Source: Peteryoungia aggregata LMG 23059 | Lineage (GTDB): Bacteria > Pseudomonadota > Alphaproteobacteria > Rhizobiales > Rhizobiaceae | Direction: 5' to 3' | Assembly (NCBI RefSeq): GCF_030814435.1 | Contig: NZ_JAUSUW010000003.1 | Location: 1-64,000, forward strand | Length of the DNA: 64,000 nt | Shown: in pieces, positions 8,760 through 17,380 of the stretch | Layout: every line of letters begins with the position of its first letter | Position numbering within the stretch: position 1 is the first letter of the stretch | Notes under the pieces: model-generated | The model's database searches: none | The model's input: the letters and a program-made list of their open reading frames with translations, nothing else | Told to the model about the DNA's origin: nothing | Program-made: the position numbers and the translations under genes

Positions 8760-9263
8760 TCAGGGCCGTACTTCGCCGAGCGCCACCGGCGTGACGGCGA
8801 GGCGCCCGGAATTCCCGTCGTAACGGGCGTGCAGCGCGATCGCCTGATTCTCACCGGCAAGATCCGCCGTCAGCGCGACTTGAGGTTTCGGGCGGATGCG
8901 TTCGGCATAGTCGAACCCGACGAAGAGGCCGAGCGCCGCAATGGAGGCAAAACTTAAGCCCCGCCAGAGGATCAGCGAGTTCCACAGGCTGTCCTTGACG
9001 GCTGCGACGCTGGCCGGCGAGGCAAAAAGCCGATCCTCGATCCCGGAGAGCAAATGATCCGGGGCTGCGACTTCGGCGTAATCATCATTGAACTGGGTGA
9101 GATTTTCTTCCCAGCGCTTGACCATGGCGGCAAACGGCCTGTCGTGGCGCAGGCGCGCTTCGACCTTTTGTCGCTCGGTTCCGCCGAGGACGCCCAGGAC
9201 ATATTCGCCCGCGAGAACTTCGTCCCGCGACCGGTCTCCCTTGCTCTGGTCAGGCGTGCTCAT
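8760..9263 (-). CDS. RskA-like anti-sigma factor, apparently short at the C terminus
   Basis: Membrane anti-sigma factor expected to hold the adjacent ECF sigma. The cytoplasmic N-terminal part (about 1-80) has the family pattern LAGEYVLGVLGGTERQKVEARL and W-E-x-x-L; one membrane segment (about 95-117) follows; the periplasmic part begins GENQAIALHARYDGNSGRLAVTP. The protein then stops after GEVRP at residue 167. RskA relatives I know of continue past this strand into an ELWLI-type segment, so about 60-75 residues seem missing. The next 180 nt include an A+T-rich stretch and do not restore that segment in any frame. The start overlaps the sigma gene by 14 nt. Confidence 0.82.
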   Translation of the reverse strand: MSTPDQSKGDRSRDEVLAGEYVLGVLGGTERQKVEARLRHDRPFAAMVKRWEENLTQFNDDYAEVAAPDHLLSGIEDRLFASPASVAAVKDSLWNSLILWRGLSFASIAALGLFVGFDYAERIRPKPQVALTADLAGENQAIALHARYDGNSGRLAVTPVALGEVRP

Positions 9264-9795
9264 CCATGCACTCTCTCAGTTTCAATAGGCTGCGCCGCAG
9301 CCATGTGCGCATCGTGTTCAGCGGAACGGCGAAATGATCCGCCAGCTCCTGATAGGACAGTCCCTCGACATAGGCCTGGCGAACCGCAAGCGCCCTGTCA
9401 GGATCCAATGCCTCCAGGCATGTGTCAATCCGGCCACCCTCGGATCGGAGCATCGCATGCTGCTCCGGATCCGGCGCCAGATCCGCCAGATCGATCGCCG
9501 CCTCGATGTCTTCCCCCTGCGGTCGACGCGCTCGGAGGCGATCGATGCAGTGGTAGCGAACGATGGCGCAAAGCCATGGATAGGCGTTGGCGCCGTCGCC
9601 CGTATAGCTGCCGGCCTTGTGCCAGATCTTGACGAACACATCCTGGAGCGCCTCTTCGGCCTCTCCCCTGTCTTTGAGCATACGGATGCAGATGGCGAAA
9701 AGTTTCGCCGAAATGCGACCATAGAGCAAGGAAAAGGCGTTCCGGTCCCGCAGGGCAACCCGGGCCAACAAACCGCCGATGTCGTCGCGTTCCAT
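9250..9795 (-). CDS. ECF sigma factor, SigK-like
   Basis: 181-aa extracytoplasmic-function sigma factor. Region 2 spans about residues 20-90 (LYGRISAKLFAICIRML, EALQDVFVKIWHKA, YPWLCAIVRYHCIDRLR) and region 4 about 120-175 (QAYVEGLSYQELADHFAVPLNT then MRTWLRRSLLKLRE). The ATG follows GAGGGG at good spacing. It overlaps the RskA-like anti-sigma by 14 nt, the usual sign of a sigma/anti-sigma pair made in fixed ratio. The pair and the fasciclin gene downstream form one leftward module between engB and argB. SigK-type assignment is inferred from neighbours. Confidence 0.9.
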   Translation of the reverse strand: MERDDIGGLLARVALRDRNAFSLLYGRISAKLFAICIRMLKDRGEAEEALQDVFVKIWHKAGSYTGDGANAYPWLCAIVRYHCIDRLRARRPQGEDIEAAIDLADLAPDPEQHAMLRSEGGRIDTCLEALDPDRALAVRQAYVEGLSYQELADHFAVPLNTMRTWLRRSLLKLRECMDEHA

Positions 9796-9954
9796 TCAGC
9801 CCCCTCACGCAGTCGGCCATGATATAGCGCGGCATCATCAGCGGACAATGCGACGAGAAGAAGAAGCTTGTCATGTGTCGCTTATATTGCCGCGCAATTA
9901 TTCCCTCCGTCGCAGGGATGCGCTAAAAGGCCGCGATCCACAGTGAGGTTTCCC

Positions 9955-10842
9955 ATGTCAGCTTCCGAAAGCGAAACGCAGGCTCGGCTTCTCGCCCAGG
10001 CCCTGCCCTTCATGCAGCGCTATGAAAACAAGACCATCGTCGTGAAATACGGCGGGCATGCCATGGGCAATCCCGAGCTCGGCAAGGCCTTTGCCGCCGA
10101 TATCGCACTTCTGAAGCAGTCGGGCGTCAATCCGATCGTCGTGCATGGCGGCGGCCCGCAGATCGGCGCCATGCTCGCCAAGATGGGCATCGAATCACGC
10201 TTCGAAAACGGCCTTCGCGTCACCGACCAGAAGACGGTCGAGATCGTCGAAATGGTCTTGGCCGGGTCGATCAACAAGGAAATCGTCGCGCTGATCAACC
10301 AGACCGGCGAATGGGCGATCGGTCTTTGCGGCAAGGACGGCAACATGGTCTTTGCCGAAAAGGCGCAGAAGAAGGTCCGCGATCCCGACAGCAATATCGA
10401 GCGCGTGCTCGATCTCGGCTTCGTCGGCGAAGTTGTCGAAGTGGACCGCACGCTGCTCGACCTGCTAGCCCGGTCCGAAATGATCCCGGTCATCGCCCCC
10501 GTCGCCCCCGGCCGTGACGGCGCGACCTACAACATCAATGCGGACACCTTTGCCGGGGCCATTGCCGGTGCGCTCAATGCCTCGCGCCTGCTCTTCCTGA
10601 CCGACGTACCGGGCGTGCTCGACAAGGACGGCAAGCTGATCAAGGAACTCTCGGTCGCCGAAGCGCATGCCCTGATCGCCGACGGCACGATTTCCGGCGG
10701 CATGATCCCGAAGGTCGAGACCTGCATCGAAGCCATCAAGGCCGGTGTCCAGGGCGTCGTCATCCTCAACGGCAAGACCGCCCATTCCGTGCTGCTTGAG
10801 CTCTTCACAGAGACGGGTGCGGGCACGCTGCTCGTTCCCTGA
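9955..10842 (+). CDS. argB: Acetylglutamate kinase
   Basis: Second step of arginine biosynthesis: ATP-dependent phosphorylation of N-acetyl-L-glutamate. 295 aa from the ATG at 9955, preceded by GTGAGG; the frame is open upstream to 9868 but that stretch is not conserved-looking. Amino-acid-kinase motifs are present: [10 protein letters not shown] near residue 25-34, VHGGGPQIG near 62-70, and the nucleotide-side [13 protein letters not shown] and [10 protein letters not shown] segments. The N-terminal helix before the kinase core is a feature of arginine-sensitive enzymes, so feedback inhibition is likely. A GC-rich inverted repeat (10859-10884) overlaps the facing transporter stop. Confidence 0.96.
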   Translation: MSASESETQARLLAQALPFMQRYENKTIVVKYGGHAMGNPELGKAFAADIALLKQSGVNPIVVHGGGPQIGAMLAKMGIESRFENGLRVTDQKTVEIVEMVLAGSINKEIVALINQTGEWAIGLCGKDGNMVFAEKAQKKVRDPDSNIERVLDLGFVGEVVEVDRTLLDLLARSEMIPVIAPVAPGRDGATYNINADTFAGAIAGALNASRLLFLTDVPGVLDKDGKLIKELSVAEAHALIADGTISGGMIPKVETCIEAIKAGVQGVVILNGKTAHSVLLELFTETGAGTLLVP

Positions 10843-10867
10843 ACTCGACAATCCAGGTCGCTGCCGG

Positions 10868-12364
10868 TCACTCGATCGGCAGCGGCCTTTCCAGCTTTTC
10901 GCTTCCTGGCGTCACCGTGCGCATGGAGAGAACGGCGATCAGCACGATCGCATAGGCGACAAAGTTGTAGATGAGGCCGAGCGCCAGACCCTCGGCATAA
11001 ACGGCCTTGCCGCTAAGGCCTTCCGCCGCATTGCGCGCCAGATCAGAAAAGAAGATCTCGCTGACGATGGCAATTCCAAGTGCGCTGCCCACCTGCTGGA
11101 TCGCCTGAAGCGCGCCTGATCCGCCGCCGGCATCCTGCGGCGGCACGCCAGCCAGGACGAGCTGGAACATCGGCGCAATCGCGATGCCCATGCCGAGCCC
11201 GCTGAGCAAGAACCAGGGCAGAAGCGCCATGCGGTCGATACTCTCGCCGACCGACTGGATCTCCGCCCGCAGCAGGCCCATACCGACGATAACCATCACC
11301 ACGCCGACCACGACGCGTATGCGCGGGGTGATGTTGCCGAGACGACCTGAAATCAGCGAGGCGATGAAGATGCCGACGGAAAAGGGCACGGTGGTCATGC
11401 CCGATTGCAGGGGCGTCAGGCCATAACCCTGCTGCAGGAACATTGCGAGGATCAGGAAGAAGCCGGGCAAGGTTGAGAAGAAGGTCGCCGTCATCAGCGA
11501 GCCGATGACATAGTTACGGTTCTTCATCAGCGCGACCGGCAGAAGCTCCGGCGCCTTCAGCTGGTGCTGGCGCCGCTCCCAGAGGCCGAAGGCTACCCCA
11601 AATGGAATGGCCATGGCGAGCATCACGAAGCACCAGACGGGCCAGCCGAAGCCACGCCCCTCGATCAGCGGGAAGATGACGCAGAAGATAGTTGCGGCGG
11701 CGAGCGCTATCCCGCCGAAGTCGTTCTTGAGGCCGGGCTTGCCTGGAAGCGCGGGGATCAGCCTCCAGCCGAGCAGGATCGTGACAATCCCGACCGGGAT
11801 ATTGATGAGAAAGATCGGCCGCCAGCCGAGATCGAAAAGGTTGAGCGCAATCAGCCAGCCACCGAGGATCGGGCCTGATACGGCCGCGAGCCCGGCGCTC
11901 AACCCGAACAGCGAAAAGGCCGCCGCCCGTTCCTTCGGTGGAAACATCATCTGGGCAATCGCCAGCACCTGCGGCGTCATCACCGCGGCTCCCGCACCCT
12001 GCAGGAGACGGGCTGCCACCAGCCAGCGGATATCGGGCGCCAGGCCACACAGCAGCGATGCCGACGTGAAGGCCACGACGCCTGCCAGAAACACCTGCTT
12101 CTTGCCCCGGACATCGCCGAGGCGCCCGAACGGAAGCAGCCCGAGCGCAAAGACCAGCACATAACCGGCCACCACCCATTCGATCTGGCTCGAGGTCGCG
12201 CCAAGTTCGGATTGCAGGCTCGGCAGCGCCACATTGACGATGGTAACATCGAGCAGATTCATGAAGTTCGCCAACATCATCACCAGAAGCGCCGTCCAGC
12301 GTTTCGGGTATGGATGCGCGGCGTCGGCGCTGACCGTTGGTGTCGCGGGTGTCTTGGTGTGCAC
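10868..12364 (-). CDS. MFS transporter, DHA2 (EmrB/QacA) family
   Basis: Proton-driven drug or metabolite exporter with 14 predicted helices, about 498 aa. I place the start at a GTG (12364) preceded by GGGGAG at 7 nt; an ATG at 12478 would add a proline/arginine-rich, non-membrane stretch. Family motifs are motif A (FGRLGDVRGKKQVF) between helices 2 and 3, the DHA2 pattern LDVTIVNVALPSL in helix 1, and motif C-like SGPILGGWLI in helix 5. The substrate is unknown. No TetR regulator is adjacent. It faces argB, with the stops 25 nt apart. Confidence 0.88.
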   Translation of the reverse strand: MHTKTPATPTVSADAAHPYPKRWTALLVMMLANFMNLLDVTIVNVALPSLQSELGATSSQIEWVVAGYVLVFALGLLPFGRLGDVRGKKQVFLAGVVAFTSASLLCGLAPDIRWLVAARLLQGAGAAVMTPQVLAIAQMMFPPKERAAAFSLFGLSAGLAAVSGPILGGWLIALNLFDLGWRPIFLINIPVGIVTILLGWRLIPALPGKPGLKNDFGGIALAAATIFCVIFPLIEGRGFGWPVWCFVMLAMAIPFGVAFGLWERRQHQLKAPELLPVALMKNRNYVIGSLMTATFFSTLPGFFLILAMFLQQGYGLTPLQSGMTTVPFSVGIFIASLISGRLGNITPRIRVVVGVVMVIVGMGLLRAEIQSVGESIDRMALLPWFLLSGLGMGIAIAPMFQLVLAGVPPQDAGGGSGALQAIQQVGSALGIAIVSEIFFSDLARNAAEGLSGKAVYAEGLALGLIYNFVAYAIVLIAVLSMRTVTPGSEKLERPLPIE

Positions 12365-12477
12365 TTTTGTCTCCCCGCCCTCTGCGCGCTTGTGCCGTCC
12401 GGTGTATCGCGCAGCGGGATGGGTCGCAACGGGGCAAAGGGTGACCCCCATGGTGAAGCGGCGCGCGCGGGGTCCCA

Positions 12478-12671
12478 TCTCCCCACCTGTGGGGGAGAAA
12501 GCGAAATCGAGGAATTAGCCCGATCAGGGCTAAACCTCAGATTTCGCAAGAGGGGGGCTCGGTAAGGTATTTCCAACCACACCAATCCCCTCACCGGGAC
12601 AATCTGAAGTTTAGGCGGCTTTCGCTCGCCTAAGCCTTCGATTTTCCATCCTCTCCCGCAGGGGGAGAGGA
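12478..12671. repeat. Mosaic of intergenic palindromes
   Basis: The 316-nt gap between two leftward transporters carries several hairpins in a row: 12478-12498 (TCTCCCC...GGGGGAGA), a long near-perfect palindrome 12501-12547 (GCGAAATC, GAGG, TTAGCCC arms around GATCA), 12611-12633 (TTAGGCG/CGCCTAA) and 12650-12671 (CCTCTCCC/GGGGAGAGG). CTCTCCCC-type palindromes are a familiar dispersed intergenic element of rhizobial genomes. I see no ORF here. Confidence 0.7.
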
Positions 12672-12680
12672 AACTTGCCC

Positions 12681-13595
12681 TCACACCAGCACCAGCAACA
12701 GAACCCCGAACACGATCAACACACATCCGGCAATCTCGAGCCGGTTGATCCTCTCCTTGAAGAACAGCACTGACGACGCGAAGGTGAAGAGCATCTCGAC
12801 CTGGGCGAGCGCCTTGACCACCGCCACCTGCTGCAGGGTCATCGCCGTGAACCAGCCGAAGGAGGCGGTGGCACCGACGAAGCCGACGAGGGCGCTGACT
12901 TTCCAGGCGGAACAGACGCGGGTGAGTTCCGCCCGGTCGCGCCAGGCCATCCAGACCAGCATCGACAGTGTCTGGATGGTGATGACAACGCAGAGCGTGT
13001 AGCCGGCCTGAACAAGTGCGTCGGGCACCGGAAGGCTCGGGGCGAGCGACAGCGAAGCGGTGCGGTAGGAGATCGCGGAGATGCCGAAGAAGAAGCCGGA
13101 GGCGAGGCCGATGAGGGCGGTGGGGCTTCCGACCGAGGTCAGCAGGCTTGCCGGCGTGAAGGTGGTGCGCGCAACCGAGATCAGCATCACGCCGAGGATC
13201 GAGACGAAGATGGCGGCTGCCGTGCCGAGGCTAATGGTTTCCCCGAAGAGGAGAAGAGCGATCAGCGCGGCCTGGGCCGGTTCGGTGCGGGAGTAAGCGG
13301 TTCCGACAGCGAAGTTTCGGAAGGAGAAGAGGTGGACCAACAGGAATGTTGCACTGATCTGCGCCAGCGCCCCGATGACGGCCCAGATTGCGAAGGTCAG
13401 GCCCGGGACCGGTAGTGGCCTTCCGAGGCCAAGATGCAGGATGGCGAGATAGAGGAAGGCGAAGGGCAGGCCGAAGCCGAAGCGGACAAAGGTCGCGCCT
13501 GTTGTGCCCATCCGGCCTTTCAGATGTTTTTGCAGCGTCGAACGCAGGTTCTGCAGGAAGGCACTGCCAATCGTGATGATGGCCCAGAGTTCCAT
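12681..13595 (-). CDS. DMT-superfamily (EamA-like) transporter
   Basis: 304-aa integral membrane protein with about ten hydrophobic segments, beginning MELWAIITIGSAFLQNLRST. The segment SYRTASLSLAPSLP and the C-terminal QQVAVVKALAQVEMLFTF followed by LFFKERINRLEIAG are the usual EamA features near the ends of the second repeat. Likely a small-metabolite exporter or importer of unknown substrate. It has no obvious ribosome site. Downstream lies the palindrome region; upstream is a 337-nt gap before the divergent HAD gene. Confidence 0.85.
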   Translation of the reverse strand: MELWAIITIGSAFLQNLRSTLQKHLKGRMGTTGATFVRFGFGLPFAFLYLAILHLGLGRPLPVPGLTFAIWAVIGALAQISATFLLVHLFSFRNFAVGTAYSRTEPAQAALIALLLFGETISLGTAAAIFVSILGVMLISVARTTFTPASLLTSVGSPTALIGLASGFFFGISAISYRTASLSLAPSLPVPDALVQAGYTLCVVITIQTLSMLVWMAWRDRAELTRVCSAWKVSALVGFVGATASFGWFTAMTLQQVAVVKALAQVEMLFTFASSVLFFKERINRLEIAGCVLIVFGVLLLVLV

Positions 13596-13932
13596 GGGAG
13601 AGTGTCCAGAAAAGCCGCAGCGCGGGGATGTCGGCTTGCGGCGGAGTTGGGAAAGGGTGGCGGTTTGGCCATGAGCGCTTGGGGCGCGCGCGGGCCGGTT
13701 GGCTCAGCCCTGACGGTGGCGAATGGTGCCCGAGTGCACCGGATGGAAGCGCGCAGGCAGACGCTTGCGGTCCTGCAGGACCACGACCCGTTCCATTGCC
13801 GCAATCGACATCTTCTTTCCCATCTTTTCCAGATAACACTTCCCGAAGCAGCGACCAATGCTAATTAGAGGCCGAAGCGCATAGCGGCGGCCTGCATTCC
13901 GCAGCCGCCCAGCACTGCCCCAAGAGGACCTG
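13596..13932. other. Intergenic region, DMT transporter / HAD gene
   Basis: Holds a possible 39-codon minus-strand ORF (13704-13823, listed separately) and a GGCGGC/GCCGCC repeat near 13886-13909. No recognisable promoter pair or other gene was found. Confidence 0.4.
13704..13823 (-). CDS. Possible small basic protein (39 aa)
   Basis: A short frame starting MGKKMSIAAMERVVVLQDRK and ending IRHRQG. It is strongly basic, has rhizobium-like codon use, and both candidate ATGs (13823, 13811) have purine-rich sequence upstream (TGGAAAAG, GGGAAAG). I do not recognise the product. It could be a chance frame; conservation in relatives would decide. Confidence 0.3.
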   Translation of the reverse strand: MGKKMSIAAMERVVVLQDRKRLPARFHPVHSGTIRHRQG

Positions 13933-14652
13933 ATGAACAGCCCAGCCAAGATCCCCTCGCCCGCCGATTTTGCCCATGTGCGCGACTGGGTCTTCGACCT
14001 CGACAACACGCTCTATCCGCATCACATCAACCTTTTCGCACAGATCGACACGAACATGACCGCCTTCGTGTCCGAGCTTTTGCAGCTGGAGCCGGCCGAG
14101 GCGAAACTTCTGCAGAAGCGCTACTATCACGAACACGGAACGACGCTGGCAGGCCTGATGCTGCATCACAAGGTCGATCCGAACGCCTTTCTGGAACGCG
14201 CACATGCGATCGACTATTCGGCGCTTCTCCCCGACGAGGCGCTGGGCTCTGCGATCAAGCAGCTGCCGGGTCGCAAATTCATCTTCACCAATGGCACGGT
14301 GGCGCATGCGGAAGCGGCCGCCCGGGCACTCGGCATTCTCGACCATTTCGACGACATCTTCGATATCGTGGCCGCCGACTATGTGCCGAAGCCGGCGGGT
14401 GCCACCTACGACAAGTTCGCGAGCCTCAACCGGATCGACACGAAACATGCCGCGATGTTCGAGGATCTGCCGCGCAATCTGATGGTGCCGAAGGCGCTCG
14501 GCATGAAGACCGTGCTGCTGGTGCCGCGCAATCTGGGCACGGCGATCCTGGAAACCTGGGAGCGGGTCGAACATGTCGACGCAGAGACCGTCGATTATCT
14601 GACCGACGATCTCACCGGGTTCCTGCAGGCTCTCTTCCCTCAGCGCTCGTGA
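13933..14652 (+). CDS. HAD-family pyrimidine 5'-nucleotidase
   Basis: 239-aa haloacid-dehalogenase phosphatase. Motif I is FDLDNTLYP with Asp22 and Asp24, motif II is the FTNGT region near residue 117, and motif III/IV is the KP-A and FEDLPRNL segment near 155-185. The all-alpha cap between motifs I and II matches the SDT1/YjjG-like pyrimidine nucleotidase subfamily common in alphaproteobacteria, which dephosphorylates UMP/CMP-type substrates; the exact substrate is inferred. GAGG precedes the ATG. It starts a rightward pair with the EF-hand gene, 108 nt apart. Confidence 0.88.
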   Translation: MNSPAKIPSPADFAHVRDWVFDLDNTLYPHHINLFAQIDTNMTAFVSELLQLEPAEAKLLQKRYYHEHGTTLAGLMLHHKVDPNAFLERAHAIDYSALLPDEALGSAIKQLPGRKFIFTNGTVAHAEAAARALGILDHFDDIFDIVAADYVPKPAGATYDKFASLNRIDTKHAAMFEDLPRNLMVPKALGMKTVLLVPRNLGTAILETWERVEHVDAETVDYLTDDLTGFLQALFPQRS

Positions 14653-14760
14653 GCAAAAGCTTACGAAAGTTTCATGCAGCTTACCGAGAGTTAAGTAGGG
14701 CCTGAGCCTTGCCGCCGCTACGGTCATTCCATCGAAGCAGTTACTCGAAAGGATACCCGA

Positions 14761-15456
14761 ATGAACGGCAAGACCCTGACGCTGGCCGCCGTGGCAGCCT
14801 CTCTCCTGATCGGCACGACCGCCGGCGGCGCGTTTGCGCAGGACCGCGGCGAGCGCCGTGGCGGCCCCGGCCGTGGCGGTCCGGAAGTGATGTTCGTGCA
14901 GATGCTGCAGCAGTATGACACGAACAAGGATGGCAAGATCAGCAAGGATGAGGCGACCGCCGCGAGCACCGCGCTCTTTGCCGCCGCCGACGCCGACAAG
15001 GATGGTGTGCTGACACCGGGTGAAATGCGCCAGCATCGTGAAGCCATGCGCGAAGAACGCAAGGCAGCTATGGAGGCCATGCGGGCGGAACGCCAGGCGG
15101 AGCGCGAAGCGGCGAAGGCCGATGCGCCGCCGCCACCCGGTGGCGCACCGCAGGAGCAGGCAATGAACGGCGACGGTCCCGGTCGGGATGGCCGAGGCCA
15201 TGACGGCAAAGGACATGACGGCAAGCGCCATGGCTGGCATAACGAGCGCGCCGATCGCGGCGAGGATCGCGGTGGCCGAGACGGCATGCGCGGCGAGGGC
15301 CGGATGATGCGGGTGGCCGATACCGACGAAAACGGCCAGATCAGCCAGGCGGAAGCGACCGCCATGGCCGACAAGATGTTCACCCGGATGGACCGCAACA
15401 AGGATGGCGTCATCAGCGCCGACGACATGCCGAAGCGGCCGGTCATGTTCCGCTGA
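14761..15456 (+). CDS. Exported four-EF-hand calcium-binding protein
   Basis: 231 aa with a signal peptide (about 1-26, ending GGAFAQ) and four canonical EF loops: DTNKDGKISKDE (53-64), DADKDGVLTPGE (77-88), DTDENGQISQAE (187-198) and DRNKDGVISADD (211-222). Calcium ligand positions 1, 3, 5 and 12 are kept in all four. Loops 2 and 3 are linked by about 100 residues: an Arg/Glu/Ala helix, a proline run, then a Gly/His/Asp-rich stretch (about 140-165) that could bind metal. Probably a periplasmic calcium buffer or sensor; no partner is visible. Confidence 0.88.
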   Translation: MNGKTLTLAAVAASLLIGTTAGGAFAQDRGERRGGPGRGGPEVMFVQMLQQYDTNKDGKISKDEATAASTALFAAADADKDGVLTPGEMRQHREAMREERKAAMEAMRAERQAEREAAKADAPPPPGGAPQEQAMNGDGPGRDGRGHDGKGHDGKRHGWHNERADRGEDRGGRDGMRGEGRMMRVADTDENGQISQAEATAMADKMFTRMDRNKDGVISADDMPKRPVMFR

Positions 15457-15487
15457 TCGGAAGATCAGCACACCAGTGGAAGAAGCG

Positions 15488-15509
15488 AACGGCCCTTTAT
15501 GGGGCCGTT
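15488..15509. terminator. Hairpin between facing genes (EF-hand / LOG)
   Basis: AACGGCCC (15488-15495) and GGGCCGTT (15502-15509) form an 8-bp stem covering the stop of the leftward LOG gene. It could act in both directions, though neither side has a strong T run. Confidence 0.45.
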
Positions 15510-16375
15510 TCGTCGTTCAGGTCGTAGAAGTCGGCGATGATCTTCCAGGCTTCTTCGGCTGTTTCGGCAAACTGGAAGAGGTCGAGATCCTCAGGCGCAA
15601 TCGTGCCGAAGGCAGCGAGTGCTTCGAAATTGATGATATCCTCCCAGAAGGCACGGGAGAACAGGATCAGCGGGATCGGCGCCATGCGCTTGGTCTGGAT
15701 CAGTGTCACCGTCTCGAAGAGTTCGTCCAGGGTGCCGAAGCCGCCGGGAAAGATCGTGATCGCCTTCGCCCGCATCAGGAAATGCATCTTGCGAATGGCG
15801 AAGTAGTGGAAGTTGAAGCTGAGCTCCGGCGTCACATAGGGGTTCGGCGCCTGCTCGTGCGGGAGCACGATGTTGAGGCCGACCGAGGGCGCGCCGACTT
15901 CAGACGCGCCACGGTTTCCGGCTTCCATGACGCCCGGGCCGCCACCGGTCACCACGACATATTCGTGGTAATCCATCTTCTTGGCCTGGGCCGAGCAGAG
16001 CTGGGCAAACTTGCGGGCCTCTTCGTAATAGATCGAGGCGTTTTCCAGGTTCTTCTTCTGAATGTCGTTCTTCGCTGCCCAGGCAGCCTGGCCTGGGGCA
16101 GGAATGCGCGCACCACCGAACATCACCACCGTCGACTTGATGTTGCGCTCGGTGAGGATCATCTCCGTTTTCAACAATTCGAGCTGAAGGCGAACGGGGC
16201 GGAGCTCCTCGCGGCAGAGGAATTCGTCATCGACATAAGCAAGCGTGTAGGAGGACGAAACTGATTGCGGGGTACGCGGAATGACCTCAGCCGTCTGCTT
16301 GTCGGTCGAGCTGTCCTTCAACGGATCCCAGGATCCGTCCTTGCGCCTGTGCTTGCCGTTCTTCCACCGTGCCAT
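15497..16375 (-). CDS. LOG-family Rossmann-fold protein (TIGR00730)
   Basis: 292-aa protein with the lysine-decarboxylase-like fold: GGGPGVMEAGNRGA at about 144-157 and PGGFGTLDELFE at about 210-221, the signature of cytokinin-riboside 5'-monophosphate phosphoribohydrolases. This group releases free bases from nucleotide monophosphates; in rhizobia many members are uncharacterised, so the substrate is uncertain. The first 80 residues are a basic, low-conservation extension relative to about 190-aa LOG enzymes. The ATG at 16375 has AGGAAGAGG upstream. The frame stays open much further (to 17623), but that part is antisense to dapD. Confidence 0.88.
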   Translation of the reverse strand: MARWKNGKHRRKDGSWDPLKDSSTDKQTAEVIPRTPQSVSSSYTLAYVDDEFLCREELRPVRLQLELLKTEMILTERNIKSTVVMFGGARIPAPGQAAWAAKNDIQKKNLENASIYYEEARKFAQLCSAQAKKMDYHEYVVVTGGGPGVMEAGNRGASEVGAPSVGLNIVLPHEQAPNPYVTPELSFNFHYFAIRKMHFLMRAKAITIFPGGFGTLDELFETVTLIQTKRMAPIPLILFSRAFWEDIINFEALAAFGTIAPEDLDLFQFAETAEEAWKIIADFYDLNDETAP

Positions 16376-16513
16376 GCCTCTTCCTTTCCCAAGCCCAGAG
16401 CTCCGCCGGCTGTTTTCTTCCAGCCCTTTATGCGCTAGAGCTTTGCGCGAATTTTCGATCAGATCCTGATCGTTTCCATCCCCACGGTAGACAACGAAGT
16501 TTAAGGAATTCAG

Positions 16514-17374
16514 ATGAGCGCCTCCGATCTTACCCAGCTCGAACACGTCATCGAAGCGGCTTTCGACAACCGCGATACGGTTTCGACCACCACCACGGGC
16601 GAGATCCGCGATGCGGTCGAAACGGCGCTCAACCTCCTGGACAGCGGCAAGGTTCGCGTCGCAGCCCGCGGCGAAGATGGCACCTGGACCGTGCATCAGT
16701 GGCTGAAGAAGGCCGTACTCCTCTCCTTCCGCCTGAACGACATGGAAGTCGTCAAGGGCGGCCCGGGCGCCTCGACCTGGTGGGACAAGGTGCCGTCGAA
16801 GTTTGAAGGCTGGGGCGAAAGCGAATTCCGCTCGGCCGGCTTCCGCGCCGTTCCCAATGCTGTCGTGCGCCGCTCGGCCTACGTTTCCAAGGGCGTCGTT
16901 CTGATGCCGTCCTTCGTCAATCTCGGCGCCTATGTCGGTGAGAACACCATGGTCGACACCTGGGCAACCGTCGGCTCCTGCGCCCAGATCGGTGCCAACG
17001 TGCATCTCTCCGGCGGTGTGGGCATCGGCGGCGTGCTCGAGCCGCTGCAGGCTGGCCCGACGATCATCGAGGACAATTGCTTCATCGGCGCGCGTTCGGA
17101 AGTCGTCGAAGGCTGCATCATCCGCGAAGGCTCTGTTCTCGGCATGGGCGTCTATATCGGCAAGTCGACCAAGATCGTCGATCGCGCCACCGGCGAAGTG
17201 ATGTATGGCGAAGTGCCGCCCTATTCCGTCGTCGTCGCCGGCTCGATGCCCTCGGGCAATGCCGTCATGGCGAACGGTCTGCCGGCGCCGCATCTCTACT
17301 GCGCCGTCATCGTCAAGCGCGTCGATGAAAAGACCCGCTCGAAGACTGGCATCAACGAATTGCTGCGCGACTGA
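16514..17374 (+). CDS. dapD: Tetrahydrodipicolinate N-succinyltransferase
   Basis: Lysine/diaminopimelate biosynthesis: transfers succinyl from succinyl-CoA to tetrahydrodipicolinate. 286 aa; an alpha N-terminal domain is followed by a left-handed beta-helix with hexapeptide repeats ([46 protein letters not shown]) and an [12 protein letters not shown] segment near the end. The ATG follows AAGGAA. Six nucleotides separate it from a DUF805 gene, and dapE, the later enzyme of the same pathway, lies 500 nt on, so the three are probably cotranscribed. Confidence 0.97.
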   Translation: MSASDLTQLEHVIEAAFDNRDTVSTTTTGEIRDAVETALNLLDSGKVRVAARGEDGTWTVHQWLKKAVLLSFRLNDMEVVKGGPGASTWWDKVPSKFEGWGESEFRSAGFRAVPNAVVRRSAYVSKGVVLMPSFVNLGAYVGENTMVDTWATVGSCAQIGANVHLSGGVGIGGVLEPLQAGPTIIEDNCFIGARSEVVEGCIIREGSVLGMGVYIGKSTKIVDRATGEVMYGEVPPYSVVVAGSMPSGNAVMANGLPAPHLYCAVIVKRVDEKTRSKTGINELLRD

Positions 17375-17380
17375 TCCATC

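Noticed and set aside
10859..10884. Terminator between argB and the MFS gene
   Set aside because: CGCTGCCG/CGGCAGCG pair with a 10-nt loop, but the stem overlaps the facing stop codon and there is no T run.
13861..15471. Minus-strand frame antisense to the HAD and EF-hand genes
   Set aside because: No domain match, and both genes on the plus strand have clear motifs.
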